Shown one piece after another: positions 41,202 through 53,254 of a DNA stretch of 64,000 bases. Within the stretch, counting starts at the first letter, position 1; each line of letters begins with the position of its first letter. Below the pieces are notes generated by a model that was not told the DNA's origin, ran no database searches, and worked only from the letters and a program-made list of their open reading frames with translations. This stretch comes from Ustilago trichophora (lineage: Eukaryota; Basidiomycota; Ustilaginomycetes; Ustilaginales; Ustilaginaceae). The translations under genes were made by a program, and so were the position numbers. The DNA lies in the NCBI GenBank assembly GCA_900323505.1, contig OOIN01000016.1:1-64000 (forward strand). Direction: 5' to 3'.

Positions 41202-41559
41202 GCCATGTGCAAGCTGATGTCTGTCTCTCATCTGAAGATCGCTCGCGTGGTACCCTTTCTCTCAGCAAGCCAATCTTGGAACCGATCCCAATACCCCGCA
41301 CTTTTGTCCAGGTTGCCGGGCACACACCGACCGCATTCCTCGACCAAGACCACGAGACCATACCTCGACCCCCATTTTTAACCATGTCCATGGTATCGGC
41401 CAAGCCACATCTCAGCCAAACATGCAGGGTCTAATCTATCTCGCTTTCATGCTGCCCATGCACCGAACCGGACCGTCCTCCTCCGCATCCACTTTTCGCG
41501 CAGATTGAGGAGTTGTAAACCGTGTCAGATCTTCACTTGCATTGTTCAAGGGTGTGTTA
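40734..41559. other. Intergenic, no gene seen
   Basis: About 830 bp between the oxidoreductase start and the regulator stop. It contains CACAG repeats near 40989-41009 and a long CT microsatellite (about 41156-41199). No coding signal. Confidence 0.6.
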
Positions 41560-44525
41560 CTACATGACACCTCCGTGACGAGCCCAAGTCTGACATTGAC
41601 TCAAGGTGTCGAGTAAGGGCGTTGCCGGATGCTGAATGCTTTCCTGTGAAGGTGTGGCAAGTTGTTGCTGATGCTGCCAGTTTGCGCTGCTGGCTTCTGC
41701 ACCAGTATTGTTGCCGTTGCTGTTGTTGCTGCCAGCATTATGTCGGTGATGAGCAGACTCGCCACGACCATCCGTACGATCCGGATCGGTGGGAGACCAT
41801 GAAGATGCGGCAGGGTGATATCCGTTCTCAGCTCGGTGACGATTGGCATGGCTAAGAACCATGTTGGCGTGTCCAATGTGCTTCGAGTAGAGGTCGAGGA
41901 AGATGTTGATCAACTCGATGGCTCCTGCAATCACGACCACGGAAAAAGAAAGAGAAGGTTCGTCACAGTTTTCAACGGAGAGATTTGTGAGACGGGAAGT
42001 GGGAATGAATACTTACTCGACCGATCCCTTGGAAGCAACCGCTCAGGATACTCAGCAAGAACATTCATCAAGAACAGCACCGACCTTGTCAATGCCCAAT
42101 GGAACCACAATGGCAGCACCAGGACGTTCAGCGAAACCTCCGCTGCTCTTCCGACACCTTGCCCTTGCCCGCCCGCTCCTCCTCCGCTGAGTGTTGGCAG
42201 GCAGATCAACTCCAACGACCTCAGCGCACCTTCTACACCCCTTGTCAAACTTTCTCGTAGTGCTCTACTTCGTAAAGACTGCAGATCGGCCTCTGAGCTA
42301 CTCTTGTCCTTGCCACCACCACCACGCATATAAATCCCTGATTGACCGAGACTTCCGTCCCACAGCGTCGAGTCGAGGAAATCGCATCCGATGGAAGCGA
42401 TCAACACCCGAGCCAAGAACAAGTCCAGGTAGAGCATGCTCTCGCTCTCGCCTATCGCGTCCGCATCTAGTCGACCGGCCATCTCTTCTTGGCAGGAATC
42501 GAGCTCTTCGAATGCATCGAGGATGGATTGGAGGCAGCTAGCTGCGTCAGTGGTTCCACCTCCGGTGACACCGGCACCGCCAGTGTGGGTGGAAGGTTCG
42601 TTGGTCGATCCATCCCTGCAAGATTGACAGCTTCTCGTTGGGCTCTCCTTTGACACGCAAGACTTGTCCCCTTTGCCCCAATCCAACGACCCACTTCCAG
42701 CCACATGATACGCTTTACTCAAGATCCATGCGATCTTTGAGTGAATGATCAGCACCCGATCCCTCACCGTTGTCCGCTGCGACATGCCCTTTGAATACTG
42801 CAACGAGTCGCAGACCGCATGAGGGCTGCTTAATCCAGCAATACTGGGTGTACCCTCCATACAGGCCTGGTGAATCTCCGTTACGTAGGCGCTCAACCAG
42901 ACCCGCAACAGATCTTGTTTTCCCAGATCCCTAGGTGGTGGTAAAATCGACATGATCTCGCCCATGGTCATCATGGCGGGATGCTGTTGTTGACGCAAAA
43001 ATTTGGCTGACCACCATCGTGCCAGACGGGAAGCCATCCAAGCTCTACGACCGCCAAACCAAGAGGCGAAGAGGGAGGCTCCTACGATCTCCTCCACTCC
43101 AATTCCCAGTTCTGGATCGAGCTCCTTTTCGAAATGCAGATTTGACTGCAGATGAGAGCTCCGGTGAGCAGATGAGGAGAAAAGCGTCTCGTAGACGTCG
43201 GAACAGGGGAAGCTGGGGTCGTCCGTTTGAAGCCTTGCAATGAGATCGTTCTTGAGTGGGGTATGCAGCCTGTTCAACTGGGCGTGATGCAGGCTCGCCA
43301 CGCATACCACTGAGGTCAGAATCATGGGAGACATGATGGCATCCGGCCTGTAGGTGGGGAAACCGAAACTGTACTGGTCGAGGTACTCTGCAAAGAATCG
43401 GAATAGTACCACTGCGTCTGAAGGCGAGACAAGTTCTTGCTTGATCACGTTGGGTCGAGGATCTTTGCTTCCTACGTCTGTAGTAGCCATACGGTAGAGG
43501 TTGGGGAAAACGCGTTCGCTAGAACGCGACGAGAGCTCTTTTTTACGATCGAGAACGCTCATCCTTAGCTTCTGAATCGCAGAGAGTGGACGTGAGGCTT
43601 GATCGTGTTCGTCTTCGGTGTGGAAAGCTCCACGTTCGCCACTGGCGGGTACAGGGTCGTCGTCGGGTAAAGCGTGTTCAGATGGTAAAGAAGCGCTTGT
43701 AGCTGCGGCGAGGAGATTGACACTCGACCCACCCGCAGAAGCGGCAGCTGATGGATCGACCATACCCAACTTAGGCTTTGGCGAGCTAGAGTAACCCGCA
43801 CCATTAGCTGGCGCAACAAGAGAGCCCAATGTTCCGTCTGCACCATGTTGGTGATGCTGATGCTGGTGCTGCTGAGATGCTCTCTCCATGTCTCGTGGTG
43901 AGAAATGCGTCGTGCTGGGATATCCACTTCCACCGGCGCTATGATCGGGATAGATGGGACTGTCGTCGTTACTGTATGCCAGATGCTGATGATGGTGTTG
44001 CGCTGGATCACTTGGCGATGGTTGGTCATTGGCGATGGTAGTTCTTCTCCTCTTTTTCGGTCCAGCATCTGCACCATCCGCCGCTGCCCTATTTGCAAAA
44101 TTTGGCGTCATGGACTCTCTCGATCTCGGGTAGCTGCCTCTCTTATCTGGAATTTGGGTTTGGGTTTGGCCGCCGGGACCCATCTGTTTCTCCAAAAAGC
44201 TCTGCAGACTTCCTTCAAGAGCGGCTAGCTGATGCTGAACCCTCATCTGCCAACTGAGAGGTTCTCTCTTGCCTTGCAACTCGCAGTTGACCCCTAAGCG
44301 GAGACAGCGTCGACAAGAGGTATTGTCTTCAAAGACGCATTTAACTTTGGATTGACGACAGCGGAAACAGGTCTGGGTGCGTTTGGGTTTGTCAGAATCG
44401 TCTTCGTTTTTCTCGGGAGAGCTGGAGCATCCCGAAGCAGAATTTGTTGTTGTAGTAGTGGCTGCTGCTTGGGGAGCAGACGATGCTGTTGATGTAGCAT
44501 GTGGTTCGGTTGTTGACGAGCTCAT
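41560..44525 (-). CDS. Zn2Cys6 transcription factor (second regulator)
   Basis: Two exons, 44525-42017 and 41924-41560, joined over a 92-bp intron, give 957 residues. The Met at 44525 is chosen because upstream codons run through a GAG/proline repeat. The zinc cluster is complete: Cys53, Cys56, Cys63, Cys71, Cys74 and Cys81. A linker (SWQMRVQHQLAALEGSLQSFLEKQ region) may dimerise. Long His/Gln/Ser-rich low-complexity parts precede a fungal regulatory domain at about residues 400-800. The last exon adds a Ser/Asn/His-rich tail. Nuclear regulator. Target unknown; the sugar permease at 45454 lies upstream of it on the same strand. Confidence 0.9.
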
Positions 44526-45453
44526 CGTTGAGGTTGTACGGGGTTGATGGTGAGGAGGAGGAGGAGGAGGAGGAGGAGGAGGAAAATGCAGCAGATTCCA
44601 AAGGTGGCTTAACGAGAAAGCTAAAACGATAAGGTAGAGAGGGTCCAACATTGCAGAGGGGACCAACATGGACAAGAAGGGCGGCTGTGGCTCGGCGACC
44701 AAATAGAACGAGCCCCAAAGGCCTGCCAAAGCCATTAGATGGCATCGCATCAAATCAGGTAGCGTCTGAACAAAGCCTCAGCCCCGCGTGGCAACAAGCT
44801 CTGTGATTGGCCGCCCCCACACTGATCCATTGCCCATTCTGGTCGCCTTTGCTCCCAAGAAAAGTGTGTGCGACTGTTACACAACCTCGGCTAAAACAAG
44901 AAACGCACAAAAAAAAAAAAAAAAAAAAGGGCGCTAAAAAGAGGCATACTCGCTGCAATCATTGTATGGTAGGCGTGAGGTGCAGCGGCAGACCGGTCAA
45001 CTTTTTGTGATCAGTTGATGGGGAGCAGATTCACATTTGGCCGTGAACCGAGCCCGAGCTCGGTCCGTCTCAGCAGGTTACCGAACTGCATGGCTTTGCC
45101 CCTCCTTCTCCAGTTTCTTATCATTACTGTAGTGCACATTCGCTCTCCAGCTGGAAGACAAAAATGAATGGGTATCTATCGCATTACTCGTCTCGTCGTC
45201 AAAGTAACAGAAAAACAATTCGGAAGCGGACCGGTTCTGATTACATCGTTGCCAAAAGACACTTTGGGTTTGATGGGTCGTCAAGTCAGACAGAGAGTGA
45301 AAGTCAGACAGAGGTTAAAGCGAGTCGATCTGATTGGACGTGGATTCCAGGGTGCACTCTCGCGTCCCGTGTCTGTCCAAAAAAAGAAAGAAAAAAAAAA
45401 AGAAAGAAAGAAGGGTCGGACTTGTCTTCTCCGCTGCAAATTCAATCTCTCTT
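44526..45453. other. Intergenic, no gene seen
   Basis: About 930 bp. It contains a GAG trinucleotide run (about 44550-44582) just upstream of the regulator, an A tract (about 44909-44928) and an AAAG-rich stretch (about 45380-45412). No coding signal. Confidence 0.6.
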
Positions 45454-47433
45454 TCACTTTGACAATTCCACCACGCCCACTTCGCCCTCCTCCCCCTTGT
45501 CGGAAACGCTAGACTTTTCGACATCCTGTGCAGAGACCTCCTTCTCGATTGCCTGGAACTGGTCAATGTCGGTACTGGCAAATTTGCGAGCCGGAACCTT
45601 GGCACCGAAGAGAACTTCGAGTTCTCCATAAGTCCTGTTATTATTTTTTACATTTTTTAAAAAAGAAATGTGGCGGAGCACGAAAAGCCAACGCAGGGTA
45701 AATTCGAGACAAAAAAAAAGTGTCAGTGTCAAAAAGTCGCACGTTGCCAAACTCTTCCGCTAGCTAGTTAAAGACCAACACATACCTGTTGGCAAGTTCA
45801 GGAAGACGGAAGTAAGTCCAGATCATCGAAACAGCGCAGGTGCCCGCCCAGAAGAGTCCAGACTTGCTGCCAATGTTCCAGGCGTCCGTGTTGAGCATGT
45901 TGGGTTGCAAAATGTTGGCAACGATCAGCGCAACGTTGTAAGTGTTGCACGCAAGGACAATGGTTTTGCTGCGAAGACGGGTCGAAGAGACTTCGGCGAT
46001 GATGGCGAAGCATACCGGTCCAATGGTCTATCGATGCCAACAACAAAGTTCATAGGCAAGTCAGTGAATCTTGTGCAGAGTGTCAAAGTGATCGCCCTGT
46101 GCTTGGAGAGGGAACTTACCAGATCGTAGAAGAACGTGCAGAGCAACAACATGGCACCGACCGCCCAAGAAACGGCCTCTGTCTGCTTGACGAATCCCAA
46201 AATACCCGTGATGAGCATGGTCGAGAACATGGCCGCCTGACCCCACAGGTACATCTGTCTCCTTCCCACCCTGTTGATCAAGAACCACGACAGCACGGTA
46301 CCCACCGCACCTAGCGCGTACATGGCCATCGACATGTTGAAAGCGTTGATCGTCGACAGACCTGCCTGGCTGAAAAAGTAGGTCGAGTAACCCTGCAGAG
46401 GTCCACCAGAGGTGATCTGAATCAGCCAGGCCCAACAGGCGATTTCGGTACGTCGACGATCAACACCTTTGAAGCAGTCGATGTAGCGGTTCTTTTTCTG
46501 GAGGCTGCTCTCGCGTTCGTTGATCTCTTCCATAGCTTCCGTGTATTGAATCATGGCTTGGTAGTCTTTGACCAGTTCGTCGGCTTCCTCGGCAGAGACT
46601 CCTTCTTTGCTGAGTAGGCGATCGATCGATTTGTAGGCCTCTTCGTCCTTGCCGTGCCTGGTCAACCACCAAGGCGATTCAGGAGCAAACATGCAGGTGA
46701 TGAACACGGGGAAAGGCCAAAAGAATTGCACCGCATATGGAATCCTCCAAGCCCACGTATCCGTACGCGTCACCGTAGCACGCAATACACCTGCCGCCAA
46801 TAGTTGGCCAAACACCCAGCACAAGTTGACGTAGGTCGTCAAAAGAGGACGAAGCGAAACGGGGCAGATCTCGGACGCATAGGCTGAAGCAAGAGATTGG
46901 AATCCACCCCAAGGGATACCCATAAAGATCTGACCCACCAAAAAGATGGGCAGACTGGTGGCAAAGAAGGGGATGAAAACGGTGGCGAGCATCAACGCAG
47001 TGCTGAGCATCATGAGTCGAAGGTGACCGATACGTTCGGCAACACTACCGGCGATTTGAAGACCGATGATGCCTCCGATCCAAGCACCGTTGGTGAGGCC
47101 CTGCTGCCAAGGGGCTGAGATCTCGCAATCTTGGCTACCATCAGCTGCGATCGTGCACTTGCCAAACTTCTGAGTAAATGTTGGCTGGGCAAAAAACGAG
47201 GAGAGCAGCGAAGAGTCAAATCCGATCTGAACGATGGCGAGAGAGAAGAGCACCGACCAGACGACAGACTTGGGCCACTGTCGGAAAGTTTCACGAAGAG
47301 TGGTTGAGGTTTGCCACTTGGTGCTACGTGCACTTCGTTCGACGACCTCGTTGAAACGGTTTCCGAATTTCTCGACGAGCTTGTCGCGGGTATCGGCGTC
47401 GATACGGGCGACGTCGTTCTTGTCGACCAGCAT
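45454..47433 (-). CDS. MFS sugar transporter, maltose permease type (second copy)
   Basis: Three exons, 47433-46120, 46027-45786 and 45634-45454, give 578 residues. The ATG at 47433 gives an N-terminus (MLVDKNDVARID) like that of the first permease. Twelve membrane segments and sugar-porter marks are present: PESPWWLTRH, DRRRTEIACWAWLIQ, GRRQMYLWGQ, and SSTRLRSKTIVLACNTYN after the first intron. It is clearly related to the transporter at 9299-11166, but its introns lie elsewhere (after FFYDL and before TYGELEV), so the two are old paralogues rather than a recent duplication. Plasma-membrane uptake of a di- or monosaccharide is inferred. No glycosidase gene is adjacent. Confidence 0.9.
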
Positions 47434-48763
47434 GTTTGGCTCCACCCAAGTAGGAGAGGAAAGAAGGAATGAAAGGGATGCCCTTGTAGAACCGCGGAGG
47501 AGGCGAGTGGTAGTGTTTTGGGAGGAAAGGAAAGCGAGAGGAAGTGATTATGAAACAAGGGTCTTGGGGAGGTAGTTTCTCAATTGACACGATGGAACTA
47601 ACCGGGGTGGCTACTTTTAAAGACGTTTTCGACGAGATGCACCGTACAGTACTGTACAGTACAGTACACAGCTGATTGACACATGCACTGTTGTACTGTA
47701 CTGTACAGTACCTGCTTTGCAATAATATTGGCTTTGCGATTGCGGAGAGGCGAGGAGAATCCTCTGCTCTTTCGCCTCTCTCTCCCTTGCATCGACTCAT
47801 GCATGTGCGGCGAGTCTGGGGGAGACACAATCCCCCAAGATAAGATAGGCACTCCGGGGGGGAAGGGAGGGGATGGGGTGAGATACACCACGCGACAAGT
47901 CGACGATGACACGTACCATTCTCTCTCGCGTGTGGTTCAGTGCGGGGCAATGGGTCGTTGGGGAAAGGGTAAGGGCAGAAAGAGAAAGAGTTGACCGACG
48001 GTCGGGCGGTGCGGACAGCGGTCAGAGTCAGAGGCAACGGAGACGGAACACTCGGTTCAGTTTGGGGGGCCAAGGCAATCATGAACCGGTGGCCGATTGC
48101 AAAGCATTCCAGCTTACAGGCCCGCCGCCCCACCTTCTCGGTACAAGGTCAAGAAAAGGAAAGCAAAAAAAAAGAGAGAGAGAAACGAGGGTTCGCATGA
48201 AAAGTCGTGGCGTGTTTGAGCAAGATCGTTAAAGTGTTGAGAAGCCTTTTTGCGTGTTTGACACTGTCGCCGACGTCGGTCCGATGGAAAACCAGACATT
48301 GCGATAGCCGAGCTCTGTCCGACGTAGCGGGTCAGCTGGTCGTGCGCTTGAGATTGTTTTGGTTTTGCAATACAGTACGGGCGTCCTCTTTTCTACACTC
48401 TGAGTCTGGTGGTTGTTCCTTATCATGGTTCGTACCCTAGCTGCAAGGTAAAGCATGCACTTCTGAACTGCAACCTTGCAGAGACAGTCACATAGTTAAG
48501 GATAAAGATTGCTGATGAATGAGGTCAACGTCAAAGCATGTGTTAGTTTTGGACTTCAAGTGATGCAGGTCCGGTAGAAACGGACCGATGGAAGCGGAAA
48601 CGGAGCGGCATCAACGGTCTGGAGTGTCGCTTTCGAGTGGTCCGACGCATGAACCATGATGAATTCGCCGTGTTAGTTTCTCGATCGTTGTTACCACCAA
48701 CACCACCACCACCATTATCACCCGTAGACCATCCTCGCTACACTAAAGAAGTGGACGACAAAG
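47434..48763. other. Upstream region of sugar permease 2 and GNA1, no gene seen
   Basis: About 1.3 kb between divergent starts. Two dense GTACTGTAC palindrome clusters lie at 47643-47671 and 47693-47711, about 210-280 bp upstream of the permease start. Only short frames otherwise. Confidence 0.55.
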
Positions 48764-49482
48764 ATGCCATCAGTACAGGAGACTGCTTCGTTACAACTCG
48801 CATTCCCTGCCGAGGACATCCCCAAGGAATGTTTTGCAAGCCTCGGCGATGAATTCGAGGTGAGTATCACTCCTCGCTTTAACCTATTGATGGTCTGCAA
48901 CTTGCTCACCAGCTGACATTTCTCTTTCTGCAAATGGCAACCGTACAGATGCGACCCCTAGCATCAACCGACTACAACCGAGGCTTCATCGATGTCCTTT
49001 CGTGTCTGGTCGAAACACCCGACTTGGGCGAATCCGCATGGAGAGACCGTTTCAACGCCATGCTTTCCGCCTCTGGAACCTACTATCCCATCGTCATCCT
49101 TTCCAAAAGCACCGACAAAATCGTAGCTATGGGAACCATCGTTGTCGAGCTCAAATTCTTCCGTGGCTTGACACGCGTAGGTCACGTCGAAGACATTGTA
49201 GTCGACACAAGATTGCACAGCAAGGGACTAGGCAAGATCATTGTTCAAACCGTCATGAAGATTGCCGAATCAAAAGGTTGCAGCAACATCATTCTCAATT
49301 GTAGCGATGAGAAGAAACGTAAGTTGCACGAGAGGCTCGTACAAGAAAAGAATTCTTTTCGATTTCTAGACGCCGATGGCTGACACTTTTGTTTCCATCT
49401 CTGTCTTTGACGTGCGTCAGCCTTCTATGAAAAGTGCGGATTTTCTTATAGCGGCTTGCAGATGGCCAAGAGGATCTCCTGA
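48764..49482 (+). CDS. GNA1: Glucosamine-6-phosphate N-acetyltransferase
   Basis: Three exons, 48764-48859, 48949-49318 and 49421-49482, give 175 residues, close to the family's usual size. The second exon opens with MRPLASTDYNRGFIDVL and carries the GNAT acetyl-CoA site GHVEDIVVDTRLHSKGLGKII. The third exon restores FYEKCGFSYSGLQM, the family's end. The enzyme acetylates glucosamine-6-phosphate in the cytosol on the way to UDP-GlcNAc, needed for chitin, N-glycans and GPI anchors. The Met at 48764 is the first in frame with good context; the splice GAG|GTGAGT...ACAG is clear. Confidence 0.92.
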
Positions 49483-49873
49483 GTATCTTCTTGTTCATTG
49501 TTGGTTCAAGTGGAATGCAGCATCGCCCAGAGAACCTTTTGTTGAACCATTGACTTGCGAGAAAAGAAAAAATAAAAATATTTTTTTTTTTTAAAAAAAA
49601 AGTGGAGAAAAAAGCGGCGAAATAAAGTTGAGCAGAAGAAGATTCAGGAACGACGTCCTTCTTCATCATCACCATCATCATCACCGTAACCTGAAGCGCC
49701 GTGCTTAAGCGAAATGAAGCGTTAGGTTGATCAAGCGCCTTGCTTTCATCACTACGCCTGTTGCTTCTGCGCTTTATTCCAAGGCTCTCAAAGCGCCAAT
49801 GGGAAGACTCGCCTCTGTTGGTTGCTGAATCCTGCGCTCTCGTGGGTTCAGCTGCGCAGCTGCTCCACGAAGA

Positions 49874-51436
49874 ATGCCAGCCGATAAAAGGGGGCTAGAT
49901 GCCCCGGAAGGAGAGCCACCTTTCAAGAGGCTAACCCATATAGCCACCACCACCATCAATACCGCCACCATGTCGGACGAGCGGGTTATTGCAACACTCA
50001 AGCATCCTCGTGTCGAAAGCGGCTTTCTTGGCTCACCGTTCTCGGCTCCCCCTACATTTCAGCAACCTACCCCTCTGTGCTCGTTCTCGTTCGACGAGAA
50101 TCGCAAGGTATGGCAAGACGATCGATGTAAGCGATTCTACCGAGGTCCACCTCCGTACAACAATCGTCACCCGCAACAGGGTCGCGCACCTCCAGTGTTT
50201 GGTGCCGACCTCAACTATGGACTGGATCGCTATGTTCGCCGTGACGACTCGGTGCCCGAACATCTCGATGCCCTAGTAACGGCACTTCAGCATAGAACAG
50301 AAGCTGCTACCTCTGAGACGGAACGCAACGAACTCGACCAGGAGCGAAGACGAGCAGATGTAGTGACGTGGAGAGGCATCATTACAAAGATCTGCACCGC
50401 CTACGATCAGAGTCCCGAGGCCAGATTCGCGGACCCGTTGGAGCTCAATGCCATGATGCTGGATGGGACCTTGTACCTCGAAGAGTATGCCTCTGCATCA
50501 GCCATGGCGGAGAAACAGAAGAAGGAGGACGATCCCAAGATGAAGCGAATGGGATACTACGGATACTCGTTTGAGAGCTACTGCACTGTTGACGACGAGG
50601 CTCAGACACACGAGCCGTTCCGCCCTACACGACGTAAGGAATCTGCACTGCCGGATCCTCCCGGATGGTCAGGAGATGTCAATACCAACGTCCAATGGTG
50701 TCAAGTAGTCAAGACCAAGCTTGGCGACAACCGACTCGTCATCGGAGGTGAGGTGGATGCAGTCGAACGAAACAAAAGCACGGGTCGGGAAGAAATGGTG
50801 GAGCTCAAGACATCGATGCAGATGACGCCCTTCCATCGCAACTTTGGCAAGGCGTTGAGTGATCAAGAGCGATTCGAGAAGAAGTTGCTCAAGTTTTTCC
50901 TGCAAAGCTATCTGTTGGGGATCGGCAAGATCGTCGTTGGCTTTCGCGATTTCCATGGATTGCTGACAACGCACCAAGAGTTCGAAACTCTGCGAATCCC
51001 GCGAATGGTACGAGCTGGACAACCGATTGCTGGGCGAATGGATCACGCGGGCAAAGCCGTCATCCGTCAAGATTCGGTATGGGAGCCAAAGGATAGCCTT
51101 GGTTTTGGAGATCAGATCCTCTCGTTTATCCGCAAGACCATCGCCACCCACACCACTTCCTCGCTGAGGGCAAACGCAACAGAGCAGATCAAAGAGACTG
51201 CAGCATCTGGTAACGTTAACCACCCGGTCTTCCGCATCACCTACAAACCCCCCTTCGAACGAGTAGAAATGCGCACCCTTAGCGAAAATGAAATCATCGA
51301 GGAGGTACAGGATAGTGGTAGATCAGGAGAAAGGGTTGGCTTCTTGCCTCGCAGCTTTTACGATTTTGTTCAATCCCGTGCTGCCGCTGCCGCTGCCGCT
51401 GCTGCTGCTGCTGCTGCTGGATCGACTCAACCCTAA
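49874..51436 (+). CDS. RAI1: RAI1/DXO-family decapping nuclease
   Basis: A 520-residue intronless protein from the ATG at 49874; a second Met at residue 33 (MSDERV) is also possible. Family motifs are in order: TWRGIITKI (165-173), GYYGYSFES (227-235, with Glu234), GGEVDAV (291-297) and VELKTS (309-314), followed by FLQSYLLGI. The acidic residues of these motifs bind the metal ions that cleave faulty or NAD-type 5' RNA caps. In yeast Rai1 also partners the nuclear exonuclease Rat1. The protein ends with a run of about 12 alanines encoded by a GCT/GCC repeat, then GSTQP, an unusual tail. Convergent with UBC6. Confidence 0.93.
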   Translation: MPADKRGLDAPEGEPPFKRLTHIATTTINTATMSDERVIATLKHPRVESGFLGSPFSAPPTFQQPTPLCSFSFDENRKVWQDDRCKRFYRGPPPYNNRHPQQGRAPPVFGADLNYGLDRYVRRDDSVPEHLDALVTALQHRTEAATSETERNELDQERRRADVVTWRGIITKICTAYDQSPEARFADPLELNAMMLDGTLYLEEYASASAMAEKQKKEDDPKMKRMGYYGYSFESYCTVDDEAQTHEPFRPTRRKESALPDPPGWSGDVNTNVQWCQVVKTKLGDNRLVIGGEVDAVERNKSTGREEMVELKTSMQMTPFHRNFGKALSDQERFEKKLLKFFLQSYLLGIGKIVVGFRDFHGLLTTHQEFETLRIPRMVRAGQPIAGRMDHAGKAVIRQDSVWEPKDSLGFGDQILSFIRKTIATHTTSSLRANATEQIKETAASGNVNHPVFRITYKPPFERVEMRTLSENEIIEEVQDSGRSGERVGFLPRSFYDFVQSRAAAAAAAAAAAAAGSTQP

Positions 51437-51647
51437 CCACACATTTCGTTGTGACAGATCGTGACAGTGCAAAAAAGAAAAGTCTGGGTTTGATCATGTG
51501 ATTGTATCGAGTATGCCGAGTGAAGATGACTGAACGATTGATTACGTAGATGTAGACAGATGTGAAATGCAACAGGAAAGCAAGGACGAGAGATGCGATG
51601 GTAAAGGACGATGAAACAATGCGATTTGCGATGGGAGAAATGGATGC

Positions 51648-52604
51648 TTAGATGAGGCGCTTGACGACGAGAAGAAAGACGAGAATGCCGAGTGCTTTGA
51701 TGCAATTGTCGATCAGGGTGAGTTTCTGTTCTGTGGCAGAGACCTGGTTGACGATGGGGGTCAAAGATGCGGCAGGGGTGGTGGGTGGAGATGCAGATGT
51801 GGTACGATGTGGAACTGTGGATGCGAGTCTGTGTTGCAATTGCGGTTGCGGTACTGCGACCGGCGCAGCAGCAGCTGGTGGGGTAGGGCTGAGTGGTACT
51901 GGGGCAAGGAGTGGGGTTGGAGTGGCTTGTTGGGTCTGAACTACTGGAATGGTTGCGTTTGGTGCTGTGGAGGAGTGATGAGCTGCTTTGTAACTGTTGC
52001 TGGAAGAGGAGTCCTGCTGAGGCTTGTGAGACTGTGCGGTCAAATCGACCTGCAGACCGTCTGGCAAACCCTCCTCTACCTTCTTGTCAGCGTCCGGATC
52101 AGGATCAGGAAGCATCTCGAGCGTGGTCTTGTCACAGACGCCACATGTCCACGTTCTGGATTCCCTTGCCAACTTCTGCCTGGCCTGAACTGGGAAATCC
52201 AAGGCACCAATCCCGACCGCCGCCTCGGCCTTTGCGGTCATGAAAGTCTGCAAGCCCAAGAGAGCGGTTCTGATCCCCCAAGCTGGCTGCCACATCTCCT
52301 CATGAAAACCTGTAAAAGTCAAACAGATCTTCTTGTTCAACTCCCACCTCCCATTCGGCGTCAAGAGCATCAAGCTGGGTGGACGCATCGGATACTCGGG
52401 AGGCAACAGAATACGTCCGTGGTAGAGACCATTGGCGAATTCGGTATTGGCTGGACCTCGAAGTGTGAAATGCCACTCAAAGATGTTGTCTTCCAAGGGG
52501 GCAGCGGTGTAGAGGTGGGAAGAGTCAGAGGCAAGTTCGCGAGCTTCTGAGAGAATGCGTTTGATCGCCGAGGATTTCTTGTTGTGCGAGGTGGTGGTGG
52601 CCAT
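51648..52604 (-). CDS. UBC6: Ubiquitin-conjugating enzyme E2, Ubc6/UBE2J type, ER tail-anchored
   Basis: A 318-residue intronless protein; the Met at 52604 begins the E2 fold (KRILSEARELASD). The active Cys94 lies in KKICLTFTGFHEEMWQPAW, the distinctive UBE2J/Ubc6 active-site block without the usual HPN. After a Pro/Ser/Gln-rich linker the last 20 residues (IDNCIKALGILVFLLVVKRL) form a single tail anchor. It works in ER-associated protein degradation with a membrane E3. Divergent from the transporter gene at 53255, with 650 bp between the starts. Confidence 0.93.
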   Translation of the reverse strand: MATTTSHNKKSSAIKRILSEARELASDSSHLYTAAPLEDNIFEWHFTLRGPANTEFANGLYHGRILLPPEYPMRPPSLMLLTPNGRWELNKKICLTFTGFHEEMWQPAWGIRTALLGLQTFMTAKAEAAVGIGALDFPVQARQKLARESRTWTCGVCDKTTLEMLPDPDPDADKKVEEGLPDGLQVDLTAQSHKPQQDSSSSNSYKAAHHSSTAPNATIPVVQTQQATPTPLLAPVPLSPTPPAAAAPVAVPQPQLQHRLASTVPHRTTSASPPTTPAASLTPIVNQVSATEQKLTLIDNCIKALGILVFLLVVKRLI

Positions 52605-53070
52605 GGTTTTGCGAGTATGAATGAGGGTGTGAGTGTGAAGCTTAGTGCATCTATGAGTAAGGATGGAAGTGCGTGTGAGTGAGCGAGCAAGTGTATTTAA
52701 CTGGTCAAGATGATCAAGATGGTGGTGGTGGTGGTGGTTACTGGTGGCTATGAAGGAGGGAGAGATGCAACGTGGAACCCTTTTCTTTTGCACCACACCT
52801 CCGCCCAAGTTGCCGAGAGTGGCGCCGCCGTGCAGTTCCCACAAGCCTGAAAGCGATCTAACATTTCAAAAATTTGATCCCACACTCTGTTCCACCACCA
52901 CGACAGAACGGGGGACTGACTACATTACCGCTTTTGTGGCTGGCTGGCTGGCTGGCTTGACGAAAGGGCGAGAGAGAGAGAAAGAAAGGGTAAGGCCATG
53001 TGTGCTCGGTGATGGAATCGGTGTCAAATGCACAGTCGGGATCACTGCAGTAGTCGGAGAAACTTGCATC

Positions 53071-53101
<31 letters not shown>

Positions 53102-53254
53102 GTTCCCAACACTTTTCTCCTTTTGGCTTCAAAGTTCCCCCTTTCTTTTCTTCCGTCTATCATCATCGTCATCACCACCACCACCACCACCACCACCACC
53201 ACCACAATCACAATCACAAGGAAAATCGATTCGTTGCTGGTCGAAGGAATCACC
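52605..53254. promoter_or_regulatory. Bidirectional upstream region, UBC6 and TPT transporter
   Basis: 650 bp between divergent starts. It holds GGT/CAC trinucleotide runs on the UBC6 side (about 52719-52738), a GAGA run (about 52970-52982), a CA run (about 53076-53101) and a CAC run (about 53175-53203) ahead of the transporter start. Confidence 0.55.
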
